From IMG/VR virus record IMGVR_UViG_3300021963_000097, positions 1-64,000 of that record: 64,000 nt of DNA; one strand, given 5' to 3'. The position numbers and the translations under genes are program-made. The notes under the pieces were generated by a model. That model was not told where the DNA came from. It saw only the letters and a program-made list of their open reading frames with translations, and did no database searches. This document shows positions 40,498 through 49,777 of this stretch, one piece after another. Origin of the DNA: a virus. How positions within the stretch are numbered: position 1 is the first letter of the stretch; every line of letters starts with the position of its first letter.

Positions 40498-40869
40498 TTA
40501 ATCGAGTTTAGTGATACCTAATATAGACTTAGCTATATACTGTGCAAGCTGTTCTTTTGATACAGTGTCATTAGCACCAAGCTTTGTGTGCTTTGTTTGC
40601 CACATTTGTATATCTTTAGTAAGTTTGCTCAAAGTGTTAGTAAGCTCTTTTAAAGCAGCTTCCGTTTGTTTTGTTTGTTCTGGAGATTCAGGCTCGTACA
40701 GTCCAGATAATCTCCAGTCTAGAGCAGCAATAGGTCTTGTATCTGAGCTACTTACACTTGCATCAGCTGATGACATTTCCCCGCCTGAACCAAAATCAAA
40801 CTCATTAACTTGAGTCTCTGTTATTAAGCTATATTTTTTAGCTAAAGTCTTTAATCCCGCGTCTTTCAT
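40498..40869 (-). CDS. Unknown protein with possible capsid-targeting N-terminus (123 aa)
   Basis: Not recognised. The N-terminus MKDAGLKTLAKKYSLITETQ resembles the LL-x-EKY tags of the proteins at 10266, 10940 and 42018, with ITE at residues 16-18 as a possible prohead-protease cut. A Ser-rich stretch follows, then two long helices (residues 60-118). It is the first gene of the minus-strand operon and ends 3 nt before the next start. A 91-nt divergent promoter region separates it from the nucleotidyltransferase gene. Confidence 0.65.
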   Translation of the reverse strand: MKDAGLKTLAKKYSLITETQVNEFDFGSGGEMSSADASVSSSDTRPIAALDWRLSGLYEPESPEQTKQTEAALKELTNTLSKLTKDIQMWQTKHTKLGANDTVSKEQLAQYIAKSILGITKLD

Positions 40870-40960
40870 ATATGTAAAGATACTTATGAATTAACAGTAA
40901 AAATACACTAAACTGTTTTTTGATAGTTAAATTCAAGCTATTGAGTAAATATTATATTCT

Positions 40961-42007
40961 ATGGATTCATCTCCAAACACTTTGCCCGTTGAGTTTCACG
41001 ATAACCTTAACCCGGCTATATGGGAAGACAACAAACTTAAGCCTGAAATTAAAGACCGGTTATTAATAATTGCAAAGACATTTTTAGATTCTCTCGAAAT
41101 TGAAGTTGATGTAGAGGATATAATATTAACTGGGTCTTTAGCTAATTATAGTTATACTAAATACAGCGATTTTGATTTACATATTGTTACCGATTATAAT
41201 GAATATAGTGTTGATGCAGAATTATTAAAAGACTATTTTACTGCTAAAAAAACTGTATGGAATTTGACTCGCGATATAACTATAAAGGGGTATGAAGTAG
41301 AGGTATACGTACAAGATGTTTCCGAAACTCATAATGCTACAGGGGTATATTCTATAAAGAATGATGATTGGATTGCAGTTCCATCCCCAGTAAAAGATAA
41401 AGAAAGTATCGATAAAGTAGCAGTAGAAAGAAAAAAACAAGCGATGCTCGATATTATTAATTTTACCTTAACTGCTGAATGCGATATTGAATGCGCGGAT
41501 AAATCCAAAGAAAAAATTACTAAATTACGCAAAGTAGGTCTCGAGAGGGGTGGAGAGTACTCGCCGGAGAATCTTGCTTTTAAAGCGCTTAGACGCTCAG
41601 GAGATCTTGAACGGTTTTACGATGGTATACTCGCTAAGAAAGATAAGCGTTTATCCTTAGATAGTATACAAGAAAATACTTTTAAAAAGTTTATGGGTAT
41701 TGGTACCAAGAGAGGCCCGCGCCACCGGTCTTTAACGGCTGGCGCAAATAAGCTTACTAATCCCAACGCAAAATCGATCGGCATAGTTGCTGATTGGCAT
41801 AAAATACACGGCCATCCATTAGTACATCAATTAAAGAAACAAAACAGCGGAACTATAGTAGTACCAACCACTACCGCTAACGAGCTAGCTGGTATGTACG
41901 AATTAGATATGAATAAAATTCGTAACGGTCTGCCTCGTCAACTCAGCACCAGCGGTATAGAGTTAGGGTATAATCCCCAGTCAAACACCTTTTATTTACG
42001 TAAGTAA
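40961..42007 (+). CDS. Nucleotidyltransferase-fold protein (348 aa)
   Basis: Residues 55-78 carry the Pol-beta superfamily signature G58-S59 in LTGSLANYSYTKYSDFDLHI, followed by D70 and D72, the metal-binding carboxylates. Similar proteins occur in T4-like phages; targets are unknown and may be RNA, protein or small molecules. The C-terminal half includes a basic GTKRGPRHRSLTAGANK stretch and a conserved-looking end LGYNPQSNTFYLRK. A short TATATT box lies just before the start. It begins a plus-strand series that runs into the tail genes. Confidence 0.75.
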   Translation: MDSSPNTLPVEFHDNLNPAIWEDNKLKPEIKDRLLIIAKTFLDSLEIEVDVEDIILTGSLANYSYTKYSDFDLHIVTDYNEYSVDAELLKDYFTAKKTVWNLTRDITIKGYEVEVYVQDVSETHNATGVYSIKNDDWIAVPSPVKDKESIDKVAVERKKQAMLDIINFTLTAECDIECADKSKEKITKLRKVGLERGGEYSPENLAFKALRRSGDLERFYDGILAKKDKRLSLDSIQENTFKKFMGIGTKRGPRHRSLTAGANKLTNPNAKSIGIVADWHKIHGHPLVHQLKKQNSGTIVVPTTTANELAGMYELDMNKIRNGLPRQLSTSGIELGYNPQSNTFYLRK

Positions 42008-42017
42008 TATAACAATT

Positions 42018-42989
42018 ATGAAGAGCCTATCTTTGCTAGCTGAAAAATATCAAGAAGTACAATTTAATGACCCTGCTGTAATGGTAGAAGCGCATTCCCC
42101 ACATCAGCTCTTAGAGTCCCTTAAGGGGTATAATGAAACTCATGATTTGAAAGCAGTATTTAATTATATTGCTGAATCGAAAGAAAGCGGAAGTACTTTA
42201 GTCACAAAAAGTCTAATTGAAGAAAACGCTGAAGCCGCCGCTACTATACTTGCTATAGAAAAGATTTTAACGTATTACGTAGAAGGCAAAGACTCAGAAT
42301 TTAATAAAAAGGTACTATTAACCCTAGAAGATGTCGGCGCGTACGTCGACGCACCTAAAACTTTACCCCCTAAAGTAAAGAAAAAGACGGCTCCGGTTAA
42401 CCCGGCGCAGACACCAGGGAGTAAAGGTGGCGGTTTTATGGCCGGGGTAAAAAATGTGGTAGGTAAAGGATTAGAATATCTCGGTAAAGCGGCGGGCAAA
42501 TTTGCTAGTGGGGCTCAGAGCGGGAAAGGGACTGGAAGCCCAGAAGAAGCGCCATATGAAACTCATGAAACGCAAGCTGATTTATCTACCCTAGCAAGAA
42601 CTATAGTACCTACAAGTGCAGCTATCTTAACTAGCACGTATGGCGTACCTTCTGACATGTTAGCAAAACTTAAAACAAAACAAATAAGCGGTATAACTCT
42701 TAGTCGAGGCGATAAGTTTGCTGAAATTAAATTTGATAAAAATGGTCTTTACACAATAAGAAGTCTTATGCCAGCTGAAAAGAGCACTATAGACAAGAAA
42801 AAAGTAGCTACTAAAAAAGTGGTCACTAAACCCCCTGTTGTTGCTCCTCCTGTTGTTGTTCCTCCAGTTGTTGCTCCTCCCGCTGTGAACTCAAGCTATG
42901 TGCCATTCTCTTCTCTAGCTAGTAAAGTCTTAAAAGAATTTTATAGTACTAACAAGCCATTACCTTTAGAAACTAATAGTAAGAAATAA
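42018..42989 (+). CDS. Unknown protein with Pro/Val-rich region (323 aa)
   Basis: Not recognised. It starts MKSLSLLAEKYQEVQFND, matching the LL-x-EKY N-terminal motif of several other proteins here. Residues 120-135 and 260-295 are Pro, Lys and Val rich; the second is a repeat of APPVV/VPPVV type. The part between is helical and Gly/Ala-rich. The layout suggests a structural or internal head protein with flexible linkers. It ends 3 nt before the following tail gene. Confidence 0.65.
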   Translation: MKSLSLLAEKYQEVQFNDPAVMVEAHSPHQLLESLKGYNETHDLKAVFNYIAESKESGSTLVTKSLIEENAEAAATILAIEKILTYYVEGKDSEFNKKVLLTLEDVGAYVDAPKTLPPKVKKKTAPVNPAQTPGSKGGGFMAGVKNVVGKGLEYLGKAAGKFASGAQSGKGTGSPEEAPYETHETQADLSTLARTIVPTSAAILTSTYGVPSDMLAKLKTKQISGITLSRGDKFAEIKFDKNGLYTIRSLMPAEKSTIDKKKVATKKVVTKPPVVAPPVVVPPVVAPPAVNSSYVPFSSLASKVLKEFYSTNKPLPLETNSKK

Positions 42990-42992
42990 TGA

Positions 42993-43571
42993 ATGAGTAC
43001 AGTACAACAATCTATACTTAATAAAAATAGAAAAGACAAGTTCTTACTTGTCTTAAATCTTCCTGATGTACTTAAAAAAATTAATAAAATTTCTTCTGGA
43101 GATAGAGATACAAGTTTTTTAAATCAAGATAGTTTACAGTACTCTATATATGGTAGTATAGTGCCTAGTGTAACAGTACCATCTATCGCACTACCATTTG
43201 CCGGGCAGGTCGCGCAGTATACTAGCTATAGTAGACCTGAATATCCGCCAGTTAGTGTAAATTTTACTGTTGATAACGGATATAACAACTGGTGGGTTTT
43301 ATGGAAATGGCTAGATCTTATCAATAATTCATATGCGGGTTATTATAATGCCGATGATATACTAGACCCTAACGGCAAACTAACTAATAGCTATCAAACA
43401 AATATTACTGTTTATGGGCTAGATGAATATAACAACAAGAAGATACAGTTTACATACACTAACGCTTTTATTACGGGGCTCGGAGAAATATCGTACAATT
43501 ACCGGGAAAGCGATCAGATTGAATCTTCATTTACGTTTTCGTTTGGGCAATTAAAAGCAGAACTTTTATAA
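42993..43571 (+). CDS. Tail-tube-fold or baseplate protein (192 aa)
   Basis: A likely beta-barrel protein of the gp19/gp54 group. It has an N-terminal region with FLLVLNLPDVLKKI, then the strand PSVTVPSIALPFAGQVAQYTS, PPVSVNFTVDNGYNNWWVLWKW, a QTNITVYGLD strand and a final ISYNYRESDQIESSFTFSFG. The order is the same as in tail tube proteins (target domain, long helix replaced by WKWLDLINN, closing strands). It lies just before the sheath gene and may be a tube-related adaptor. Assignment is by pattern only. Confidence 0.6.
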   Translation: MSTVQQSILNKNRKDKFLLVLNLPDVLKKINKISSGDRDTSFLNQDSLQYSIYGSIVPSVTVPSIALPFAGQVAQYTSYSRPEYPPVSVNFTVDNGYNNWWVLWKWLDLINNSYAGYYNADDILDPNGKLTNSYQTNITVYGLDEYNNKKIQFTYTNAFITGLGEISYNYRESDQIESSFTFSFGQLKAELL

Positions 43572-43609
43572 AATTCTCGGTTTCTATGTCGGGGACTCGT
43601 AAATAATAG

Positions 43610-43615
43610 TATAAT
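43610..43615 (+). promoter_or_regulatory. -10 box (TATAAT) of the tail sheath gene
   Basis: TATAAT lies 9 nt before the sheath start at 43625 and no -35 box is visible. The same arrangement precedes fibre 3. It would be the promoter of the sheath/tube unit that ends at the 46546 terminator. Confidence 0.5.
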
Positions 43616-43624
43616 CCCTTTACT

Positions 43625-45979
43625 ATGGCATCACTACGCACAATAAATTCCCCCGGTGTAGAAATTCGCGAGATTGATCTTTCAACAAGAGCAGTCACTC
43701 CAGTAGGCACTAACGTGCTTGCAGCAGGATTCGCACCTCAAGGACCAACATATGAAATCGTCGAGCTTTCTTCTCTAAATGAGTTTGAAACTGTATACGG
43801 AACCCCAACAAATGCAGCTGAAAGATATTTTTACTATTCAGTAAGGCAGCTTTTTGCAGCCGGCGGTAATCCTACAATTAAGGTAGCTCGTCTACCATAC
43901 GGCAGTGATGCTGGTGAAGGTACAACTAGTGAGTACAGCGCTTTAGCATATCCTGTAATAGCAATACCAACTGACACAGCAACATATCCTGCATCGGCAG
44001 CCATGGCAGCCGGTACAATCCCATTAAGCTCGGCGCAAGGGTTTTATTTCGGAGAGCCAGCTCTTGTGTCTTTAACAGAGTCCCAATATGAAACAATTGC
44101 TCAAGGCGGTCTTAATTGGACCACAACAACCGGTAATATCGGTTTAAGTAGTTTCTCAGTATCAGGCGCTAACGTTGTAACTAACTTAGGAAAAGCTGGT
44201 TTAGTTGTTCTCAACGAAGCTAAAACTACAATTAACGAAAAGTTCGAAGGTTATTATCTTAACTTAGCTGACTCATTCAGTAACAATCCTGCATCTGATA
44301 TGGATGATACTGTTAACATTAAGACTATTGGTAATAACTACTTTGTGGATGGTGCATTAGCTAGTACTACTTCATATACAGTTGTACCACAAAATCGTAT
44401 CGGTTTTGCATTAAGCGCAACTCAAACACAAAGCTTTGACAGTATGTCGCGCGATATCGAAAATGTACCAACATTTAACATTGCTGCCTCTGGTTATAGT
44501 GACACGGTAATTCTTTCATTATTTAGAGTTCGTCCTTCCCCATTCTCGCCAACCACAACCACATTACAATATGTAATTCAAGAAGGTTATACTGGTTCTC
44601 TTTACACTCAGCGTCAAATTCAAGACCCGCTTGGTGGTAAGCCAATGTCGTTTTATTTAGAGACAGTAGCAAATGATAATTCGAATAACCTTAATGTTCT
44701 TATAAACCCAAATATGAATCTAACCAATTGGTTAGACAATAACGGTAATTCGACTAAGAACGTGAGAGTCTTAAAGACTACAACAGGGTCTGATAGTGAT
44801 ACATTTTACAATTCAGCTTCAGCTTACTTAAATGTTAAAGTTCCCTCATTCAATGCTGCAAACAACTTATATGCCCTTGGTGTATATGCTGACAGTCTTC
44901 CATCTACTACTGCAAAGCCGATTGGCGACGTTGCTACAAAGCTTGACGCCGTATTAAACCTTGCTGAAAATATTGATACAATTGATATTGATATAACAAT
45001 TGATGCAGGTCTTTCAACGATCTACGCAGTAACTCAAGTACTTGGAGTATCTGCTTACGATGATACAGTTATTACAAACGGGCTTATATCCCAAGTTAAT
45101 GCGCTCAGTGCTTCATCTGGTAACCCAGTAAGCAACGATCTTATAACAAAGTGGTCTTCTATCACATCTAAGTTTGAAGAATTTGCAAGAAGTCGCCGTA
45201 AAGATCACCTTTTCGTATCTGACCCAATCCGTCATGTATTCATAACTGGGGAAAATTACAAGACTCTTGATAACAAGAGTAAAAACTTCTCACAAAATAT
45301 TTACTGGCCATTGCGTAACCTTTACGGCGCATACAATTCAAGTTATGCCACAACTTATGGTAACTGGGTAAAAGCAAATGACCAGTTCTCTTCAAAGGGA
45401 GTGTGGTTACCAACATCTGGATACGCTGCAGCAGTGATGACTGCAAATGATGCAGTATCTTTCCCATGGATTGCGCCAGCTGGTTTAAATCGTGGTATAA
45501 TTAACGGTCTTACTGATATTGCAGTTAACCCGCAACAAAAACAACGCGACTTGCTCTATAAGGTATCAATTAACCCATTAGTATTCTTCCCGAATGACGG
45601 TTATGTAGTAATGGGCCAAAAGACCTTATTAAAAGCACCAAGCGCATTCGATCGTATTAATGTGCGTCGTCTATTCCTCTTCCTTGAGAAAGCGACACTA
45701 CGTACAATGAGGTACTTCGTATTCGAGCCAAATACAACATTTACACGCACCCGCGCTGTAAACACCTTAAGTCCGTTGTTTGAGCTCGCTAAGAGTACTC
45801 AAGGGCTTTACGATTATTTGTTAGTGTGTAATGACACGAACAATACGTCTGATGTAATAGATGACAACACAATGGTTGTCGATATCTATATCAAGCCAGT
45901 TCGCGCCGCTGAGTTTATCTTGGTAAACTTCTACGCAACTAAGACGTCGCAAAACTTCAACGAGCTCTTACAAGGTTAA
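43625..45979 (+). CDS. gp18: Tail sheath protein (gp18-like)
   Basis: The 784-residue contractile sheath subunit. The N-terminus has the standard opening SPGVEIREIDLSTRAVTPVG, AAGFAPQGP and LNEFETVYGTP. The C-terminal part has FPWIAPAGLNRGII, INPLVFFPNDGYVVMGQKTL and INVRRLFLFLEKATLRTMRYFVFEPN, which form the inner, tube-facing core. It is longer than T4 gp18 (about 659), with the extra length in the exposed middle domains. The sheath contracts around the tube to drive infection. The tube gene follows by 19 nt. Confidence 0.96.
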   Translation: MASLRTINSPGVEIREIDLSTRAVTPVGTNVLAAGFAPQGPTYEIVELSSLNEFETVYGTPTNAAERYFYYSVRQLFAAGGNPTIKVARLPYGSDAGEGTTSEYSALAYPVIAIPTDTATYPASAAMAAGTIPLSSAQGFYFGEPALVSLTESQYETIAQGGLNWTTTTGNIGLSSFSVSGANVVTNLGKAGLVVLNEAKTTINEKFEGYYLNLADSFSNNPASDMDDTVNIKTIGNNYFVDGALASTTSYTVVPQNRIGFALSATQTQSFDSMSRDIENVPTFNIAASGYSDTVILSLFRVRPSPFSPTTTTLQYVIQEGYTGSLYTQRQIQDPLGGKPMSFYLETVANDNSNNLNVLINPNMNLTNWLDNNGNSTKNVRVLKTTTGSDSDTFYNSASAYLNVKVPSFNAANNLYALGVYADSLPSTTAKPIGDVATKLDAVLNLAENIDTIDIDITIDAGLSTIYAVTQVLGVSAYDDTVITNGLISQVNALSASSGNPVSNDLITKWSSITSKFEEFARSRRKDHLFVSDPIRHVFITGENYKTLDNKSKNFSQNIYWPLRNLYGAYNSSYATTYGNWVKANDQFSSKGVWLPTSGYAAAVMTANDAVSFPWIAPAGLNRGIINGLTDIAVNPQQKQRDLLYKVSINPLVFFPNDGYVVMGQKTLLKAPSAFDRINVRRLFLFLEKATLRTMRYFVFEPNTTFTRTRAVNTLSPLFELAKSTQGLYDYLLVCNDTNNTSDVIDDNTMVVDIYIKPVRAAEFILVNFYATKTSQNFNELLQG

Positions 45980-45998
45980 CCCTAAGTAATTAAACACC

Positions 45999-46523
45999 AT
46001 GTCACAAACAATTCAAGATTTCTATAGAGTAGCTCAATCAAGAGGTTTTTCACGAGACTTCATGCTACGAGTTACCTCTATCGGGGAGGACTCATTTAAC
46101 GAAGATGATTTTGTATATATTACTACAAAAATACTTCCAGATAGACAAATCACCAACCAACAAGCAACCTTTATGGGGCTTCCATTTAATATGCCTGGAA
46201 CTGTTACCTACCCTGGTTCTGATGGCTGGAGTGTTACATTTCGTAACGATTTAAAAGGCATTATCCGTAAAAAGCTCGAGGATTGGCAAATTAATAATGT
46301 ATTCGATGATAGTACTAGCGTTGGAGACTTATCCGTTCGTGGAATTGATAAGTTAATTCAATTAGAGCAATTAGACGATAAACAAAATGTAGTTAATACA
46401 TATAGACTTTACGGGGTTTATATAAAGGGATTAGGACCAATTGATGGGTATAATACAGAAGGTGCTGGAGCGGCTACTACCTATACTGCTTCCTTAGCTT
46501 ATCATTACTGGAGACACGTTTAA
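45999..46523 (+). CDS. gp19: Tail tube protein (gp19-like)
   Basis: 174 residues, the size of T4 gp19, directly behind the sheath gene as in T4. The sequence follows the tube fold: FMLRVTSI, DDFVYITTKILPDRQITNQQATFMGLPFNMPG, YPGSDGWSVTFRNDL, YRLYGVYIKGLGPIDGYN and a final TYTASLAYHYW. It polymerises into the inner tube through which DNA passes. A strong terminator follows, so sheath and tube form one unit. Three more genes downstream are related to it. Confidence 0.85.
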   Translation: MSQTIQDFYRVAQSRGFSRDFMLRVTSIGEDSFNEDDFVYITTKILPDRQITNQQATFMGLPFNMPGTVTYPGSDGWSVTFRNDLKGIIRKKLEDWQINNVFDDSTSVGDLSVRGIDKLIQLEQLDDKQNVVNTYRLYGVYIKGLGPIDGYNTEGAGAATTYTASLAYHYWRHV

Positions 46524-46545
46524 AGATAGATTCAGTTTACTTTCA

Positions 46546-46573
46546 AAAGCCCCATAAAAGTGGGGCTTTTTTT
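46546..46573 (+). terminator. Rho-independent terminator after the tail tube gene
   Basis: AAAGCCCCA (46546-46554) pairs with TGGGGCTTT (46561-46569), followed by a run of Ts. It separates the high-expression sheath/tube unit from the baseplate genes. Confidence 0.9.
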
Positions 46574-46597
46574 ATGTTCCAGTATTAAATATTATAT

Positions 46598-47212
46598 ATG
46601 GCGCAACAGACTGGATACGGCATTGCCAATTTTTATAATACCGTTTTGACCCGAGGGCTTGCGCGTAACAATATATTTCGTATTAAAAGTATAGGGGGTA
46701 TATTCGGGGTGGAAGATAGTGATTTATTAATATACGCCCAAGGTGGTAGTATACCATCTCGACAAATATCTAGTTCTATAGTAAGCTTTAAGACTTTTGA
46801 TTATATAGTGCCTATGACAGCTAACTATCCAGAAAACGCTAGTTGGCCAGTAACATTCTACTGTGATTCTGCTTACAGATTAAGAGATATACTAGAAACC
46901 TGGAGTAGATCAACGTTTGATGAGCATAAGAATATTTCTATTGTGCAAGGTCTCGTAGATATAGAACTAGTTTTAATAGAAAATTCAATTATAAACTCAA
47001 ACCCGCTTCCAAATCAGCAACCAGTACCGCCAGTTGACCCTAATACTAATGGTACCCCAAAAGAAATTAGAAAGTATACATTAAAAGGTTGTTTTCTGCA
47101 AAGTGTAGGTTCAACATCCTACAGTGTTGGTAACGGCGGAGAGTTTGCAACAGTGCCCATTAATATTGCCTTTCAGTATGTCATATCAGAAAATAGCCCG
47201 CAAGGCAATTAA
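46598..47212 (+). CDS. Tail tube paralogue, probable baseplate component (204 aa)
   Basis: Related to the tail tube protein: IANFYNTVLTRGLARNNIFRIKSIG, then a GSIPSRQISSSIVSFKTFDYIVPM block, NASWPVTFYCDS, YTLKGCFLQSVGSTSY and TVPINIAFQYV correspond in order to the tube's strands. It carries an insert of about 20 residues rich in Pro and Asn before the last strands. In T4, tube-like proteins gp48 and gp54 cap and start the tube; this could be an equivalent. It is the first gene after the terminator. Confidence 0.7.
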   Translation: MAQQTGYGIANFYNTVLTRGLARNNIFRIKSIGGIFGVEDSDLLIYAQGGSIPSRQISSSIVSFKTFDYIVPMTANYPENASWPVTFYCDSAYRLRDILETWSRSTFDEHKNISIVQGLVDIELVLIENSIINSNPLPNQQPVPPVDPNTNGTPKEIRKYTLKGCFLQSVGSTSYSVGNGGEFATVPINIAFQYVISENSPQGN

Positions 47213-47234
47213 TATAGCATAAGTATATAAGACC

Positions 47235-47912
47235 ATGAATCAAACTATCCAGGATTTTTACGCGCGCGCTACAAAAAGTGGTTTTTCTCGAGATTTCCAA
47301 TTAAGAGTAACCGATTTCAATATAGGCGGATCCCCTTTATTTTTTGATGAAGATTTAGTATTTATTAAGACAGCAACATTGCCTGGTAAAACTATTTCAG
47401 TGCAAACCGCACCCTTTATGGGATTAACGTTTAATGTGCCTGGCGCTGTTAGTTATGCCGGTTCAGGAGCCTGGTCGATAACATTTTATGCGGATCAAAA
47501 TTTAGATATTAGACAAAAACTAGAAAACGCAATGACGAGAACGTTCGGAGTTGATACTTCTTCTGGTAATATTTTTCCTCGCGATTTAACAGGCAACTCT
47601 ATTACTTTATCTCTTTTTGATGACCAGCTAAACGAAATACGCTCTTATCAGCTACTAGGGGTATTTATTACTGACCTCGGCGCAATAAGTTACAACGCTA
47701 CCGGTAGTGGCGCTATAGTGGAAATACAAGCAAGTATTGCATACCAGTACTGGGTTGATAGTAAAATGGGGGTCGCAGGCGCTAGAGGTGGTCTTGCTGG
47801 CCTTGGCGCAACATTAGGCACTATAGGAACCGCGGCGGCAACTGTAGGTGGTGTAATTAATAGAGCCTCGTCTGCTATAAAATCTATCGGAAATATTTTT
47901 GGTGGTCGTTAA
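47235..47912 (+). CDS. Tail tube paralogue with Gly/Ala-rich tail (225 aa)
   Basis: The closest paralogue of the tube protein: MNQTIQDFYARATKSGFSRD against MSQTIQDFYRVAQSRGFSRD, then FQLRVTDF, DEDLVFIKTATLPGKTIS, FMGLTFNVPGAVSY, GAWSITFYAD and ASIAYQYWV. After residue 180 it has a 45-residue Gly/Ala/Ile tail (GARGGLAGLGATLGTIGTAA), possibly membrane-active or forming a hydrophobic plug. It may be a tube initiator or a minor tube component. Confidence 0.75.
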   Translation: MNQTIQDFYARATKSGFSRDFQLRVTDFNIGGSPLFFDEDLVFIKTATLPGKTISVQTAPFMGLTFNVPGAVSYAGSGAWSITFYADQNLDIRQKLENAMTRTFGVDTSSGNIFPRDLTGNSITLSLFDDQLNEIRSYQLLGVFITDLGAISYNATGSGAIVEIQASIAYQYWVDSKMGVAGARGGLAGLGATLGTIGTAAATVGGVINRASSAIKSIGNIFGGR

Positions 47913-47924
47913 TAACTAATTAGT

Positions 47925-48782
47925 ATGCAACTCTATGGCCCTAAAGCTAAAGCTGAAAATGAACCAGAGTCTGATTTAGTTATATTTGAGCAATTCTTAA
48001 GAGATCCTGCGACTTCAATTCCGTTAAATTCAAACTTTTTAATATGTTTTGGGTCGACAGGTATGCCTCTTGGTATAAAAACTTTTGACGAGGAGGCGAC
48101 TGGATTCTATGAACCAAAGCCTTGGGGGCTTGATGTTGAGAAAAAAAACTTAATAGGCAGTATCGAGGGCACGTATAGTTATAAGTGTTTGTTTGCAAAT
48201 GGAGCTAATTTGCCTGGAGAGAGTTTTGGTCAAAGAAGAGTGGGTATGCAGGATCTTTTTTCAGACAACTCAGGTGGTCTTTTATCTGGGGTGGTGTCAA
48301 CTAGCCGCGAGCAAAAAACTGCATTAAATATTTCATTTTTAGAAACCAATGCTTCTTTTATCGATGCGGTTATCAGACCATGGATCGTTGCTGCGTCTCA
48401 TTACGGGCTGTATGCGCGGGCGGCCAACTCTCCTTATAATGTAAAAACTGATATTATGGTATTAATGTTTGACCATAAAACTGATAGTAAAAGCGTAATA
48501 CGTAAAAAGTTTACCTTTTTTGGATGTGTGCCTACCAGCGTTGGGGAACAGCAAATAACGTTCGGTAAGGCTGATACAACTATAACAAGCGTTAGCTGGT
48601 TGTATTCTAATTATTCTATAGAAACGGCAAGTAAAGCTAGTGGACGTACGAGCGCTCTGCCAGCTAAAGGTATCATAGCTGATAGTATAGCTGGTACAAA
48701 AATAAAGCAGGCTATTGCACCCAAAACGTATTTACCAAACTACATGAAGCTTAGCGGTCTCCCGATTTTTCCACGCGGGTAA
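47925..48782 (+). CDS. Probable tube-fold baseplate protein (285 aa)
   Basis: More distant member of the tube-like set: FLICFGS, then GTYSYKCLFANGANLPGESF, a KTALNISFLETNASFIDAVIRPWI block, KKFTFFGCVPTSVGEQQITFG and ITSVSWLYSNYSIE match the order of tube strands, with long insertions. This is the pattern of gp54-type tube initiators, but sequence similarity is low. It begins 12 nt after the previous gene. Confidence 0.6.
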   Translation: MQLYGPKAKAENEPESDLVIFEQFLRDPATSIPLNSNFLICFGSTGMPLGIKTFDEEATGFYEPKPWGLDVEKKNLIGSIEGTYSYKCLFANGANLPGESFGQRRVGMQDLFSDNSGGLLSGVVSTSREQKTALNISFLETNASFIDAVIRPWIVAASHYGLYARAANSPYNVKTDIMVLMFDHKTDSKSVIRKKFTFFGCVPTSVGEQQITFGKADTTITSVSWLYSNYSIETASKASGRTSALPAKGIIADSIAGTKIKQAIAPKTYLPNYMKLSGLPIFPRG

Positions 48783-48817
48783 GTTGAATTAAGATTTAAA
48801 ATATGTAAGTTATTAAA

Positions 48818-49738
48818 ATGGGATTTGTTTATAGTGTATACTTGCCAGGCTTAAACAAGAGTGTTTGGGCAAAAGAAATTCCTTGCTCGGCCTATAAAGA
48901 CACAATTAAATCCCTTTATAACAAAGACAGTTCTTCGTTTATAGTTCATAGTAATAGCCTGGTTGAACAAATAGTACCCGGGATACTTCATGAAGGACTT
49001 AATGTTATTGACAAAGTTGTATTATTAGTTAATGCTCGGGCTGTAAGTGTAAACCCAGATTTAAAATTAACTGCTAATTGTATACAGACTAAGCAATCGT
49101 TTGAGTATACTGTTAAACTGGATGAAATCTTTGATAAACTCACCAACGTAAAGTACTTCTCGCAAACGTCCTTTAAAGGGATAATAGTCTCTCACTCTAT
49201 AGCGAAAGCTAAAGATGAGTTACATTTTTTAAACAAGACCCCTGAGCAGCTATATACCTGCCAATTAGCTTCGTGTATAGATGCAATTAAAACAGAGACT
49301 AGCGCGCTTAATTTTAATGACTTAAGCTTTGAAAATCGTTGTAGTATAGTAGAGAGCTTACCAGTACAAATAACTACGAGTGTTTTAAAGCATTTAATAT
49401 CCGTCGAGACAGATAATATAGAACATAAACTGTTATATATAAAATCGCCGTTTACAAACGAGCTTGCAGTAGAAACCCCTCTATCTGTAGATGTTAACAT
49501 TTTAAGAGAGTTTAGCAAATTAGTGTTTACTGATGATCTTAATAATATATACCAGTTAAGCTTTAATCTTATTTCTAATTTAGGTTTTTCTGGAGAGTAT
49601 ATAGAAAAAATGACTCCTGCTGAAATGTACCTTTACTGGGCAATACATCTTCAACGAGTAAACCAACAAAAAGACTCTGAACAAAGCGGACGAACATCTA
49701 ATACTTCTATGTTTAATGGGGTACCCGCGCAAATTTAA
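48818..49738 (+). CDS. Baseplate hub assembly protein, gp26-type paralogue (306 aa)
   Basis: The N-terminus (VYSVYLPGLNKSVWAKEIPCSAYKDTIKSL) resembles the T4_baseplate family (PF12322, gp26 type) and the start of the next gene product (LSFYVPSLKRDVLFKGI). The middle has a beta-rich part with IKTEISAL-type segments and the C-terminus is helical. Probably a hub or assembly factor. The family match is weaker than for its neighbour, so an alternative baseplate role is possible. Confidence 0.55.
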   Translation: MGFVYSVYLPGLNKSVWAKEIPCSAYKDTIKSLYNKDSSSFIVHSNSLVEQIVPGILHEGLNVIDKVVLLVNARAVSVNPDLKLTANCIQTKQSFEYTVKLDEIFDKLTNVKYFSQTSFKGIIVSHSIAKAKDELHFLNKTPEQLYTCQLASCIDAIKTETSALNFNDLSFENRCSIVESLPVQITTSVLKHLISVETDNIEHKLLYIKSPFTNELAVETPLSVDVNILREFSKLVFTDDLNNIYQLSFNLISNLGFSGEYIEKMTPAEMYLYWAIHLQRVNQQKDSEQSGRTSNTSMFNGVPAQI

Positions 49739-49777
49739 AGCAGTTGAAAACAACAGCATAGTATATAAGTCATTTAA

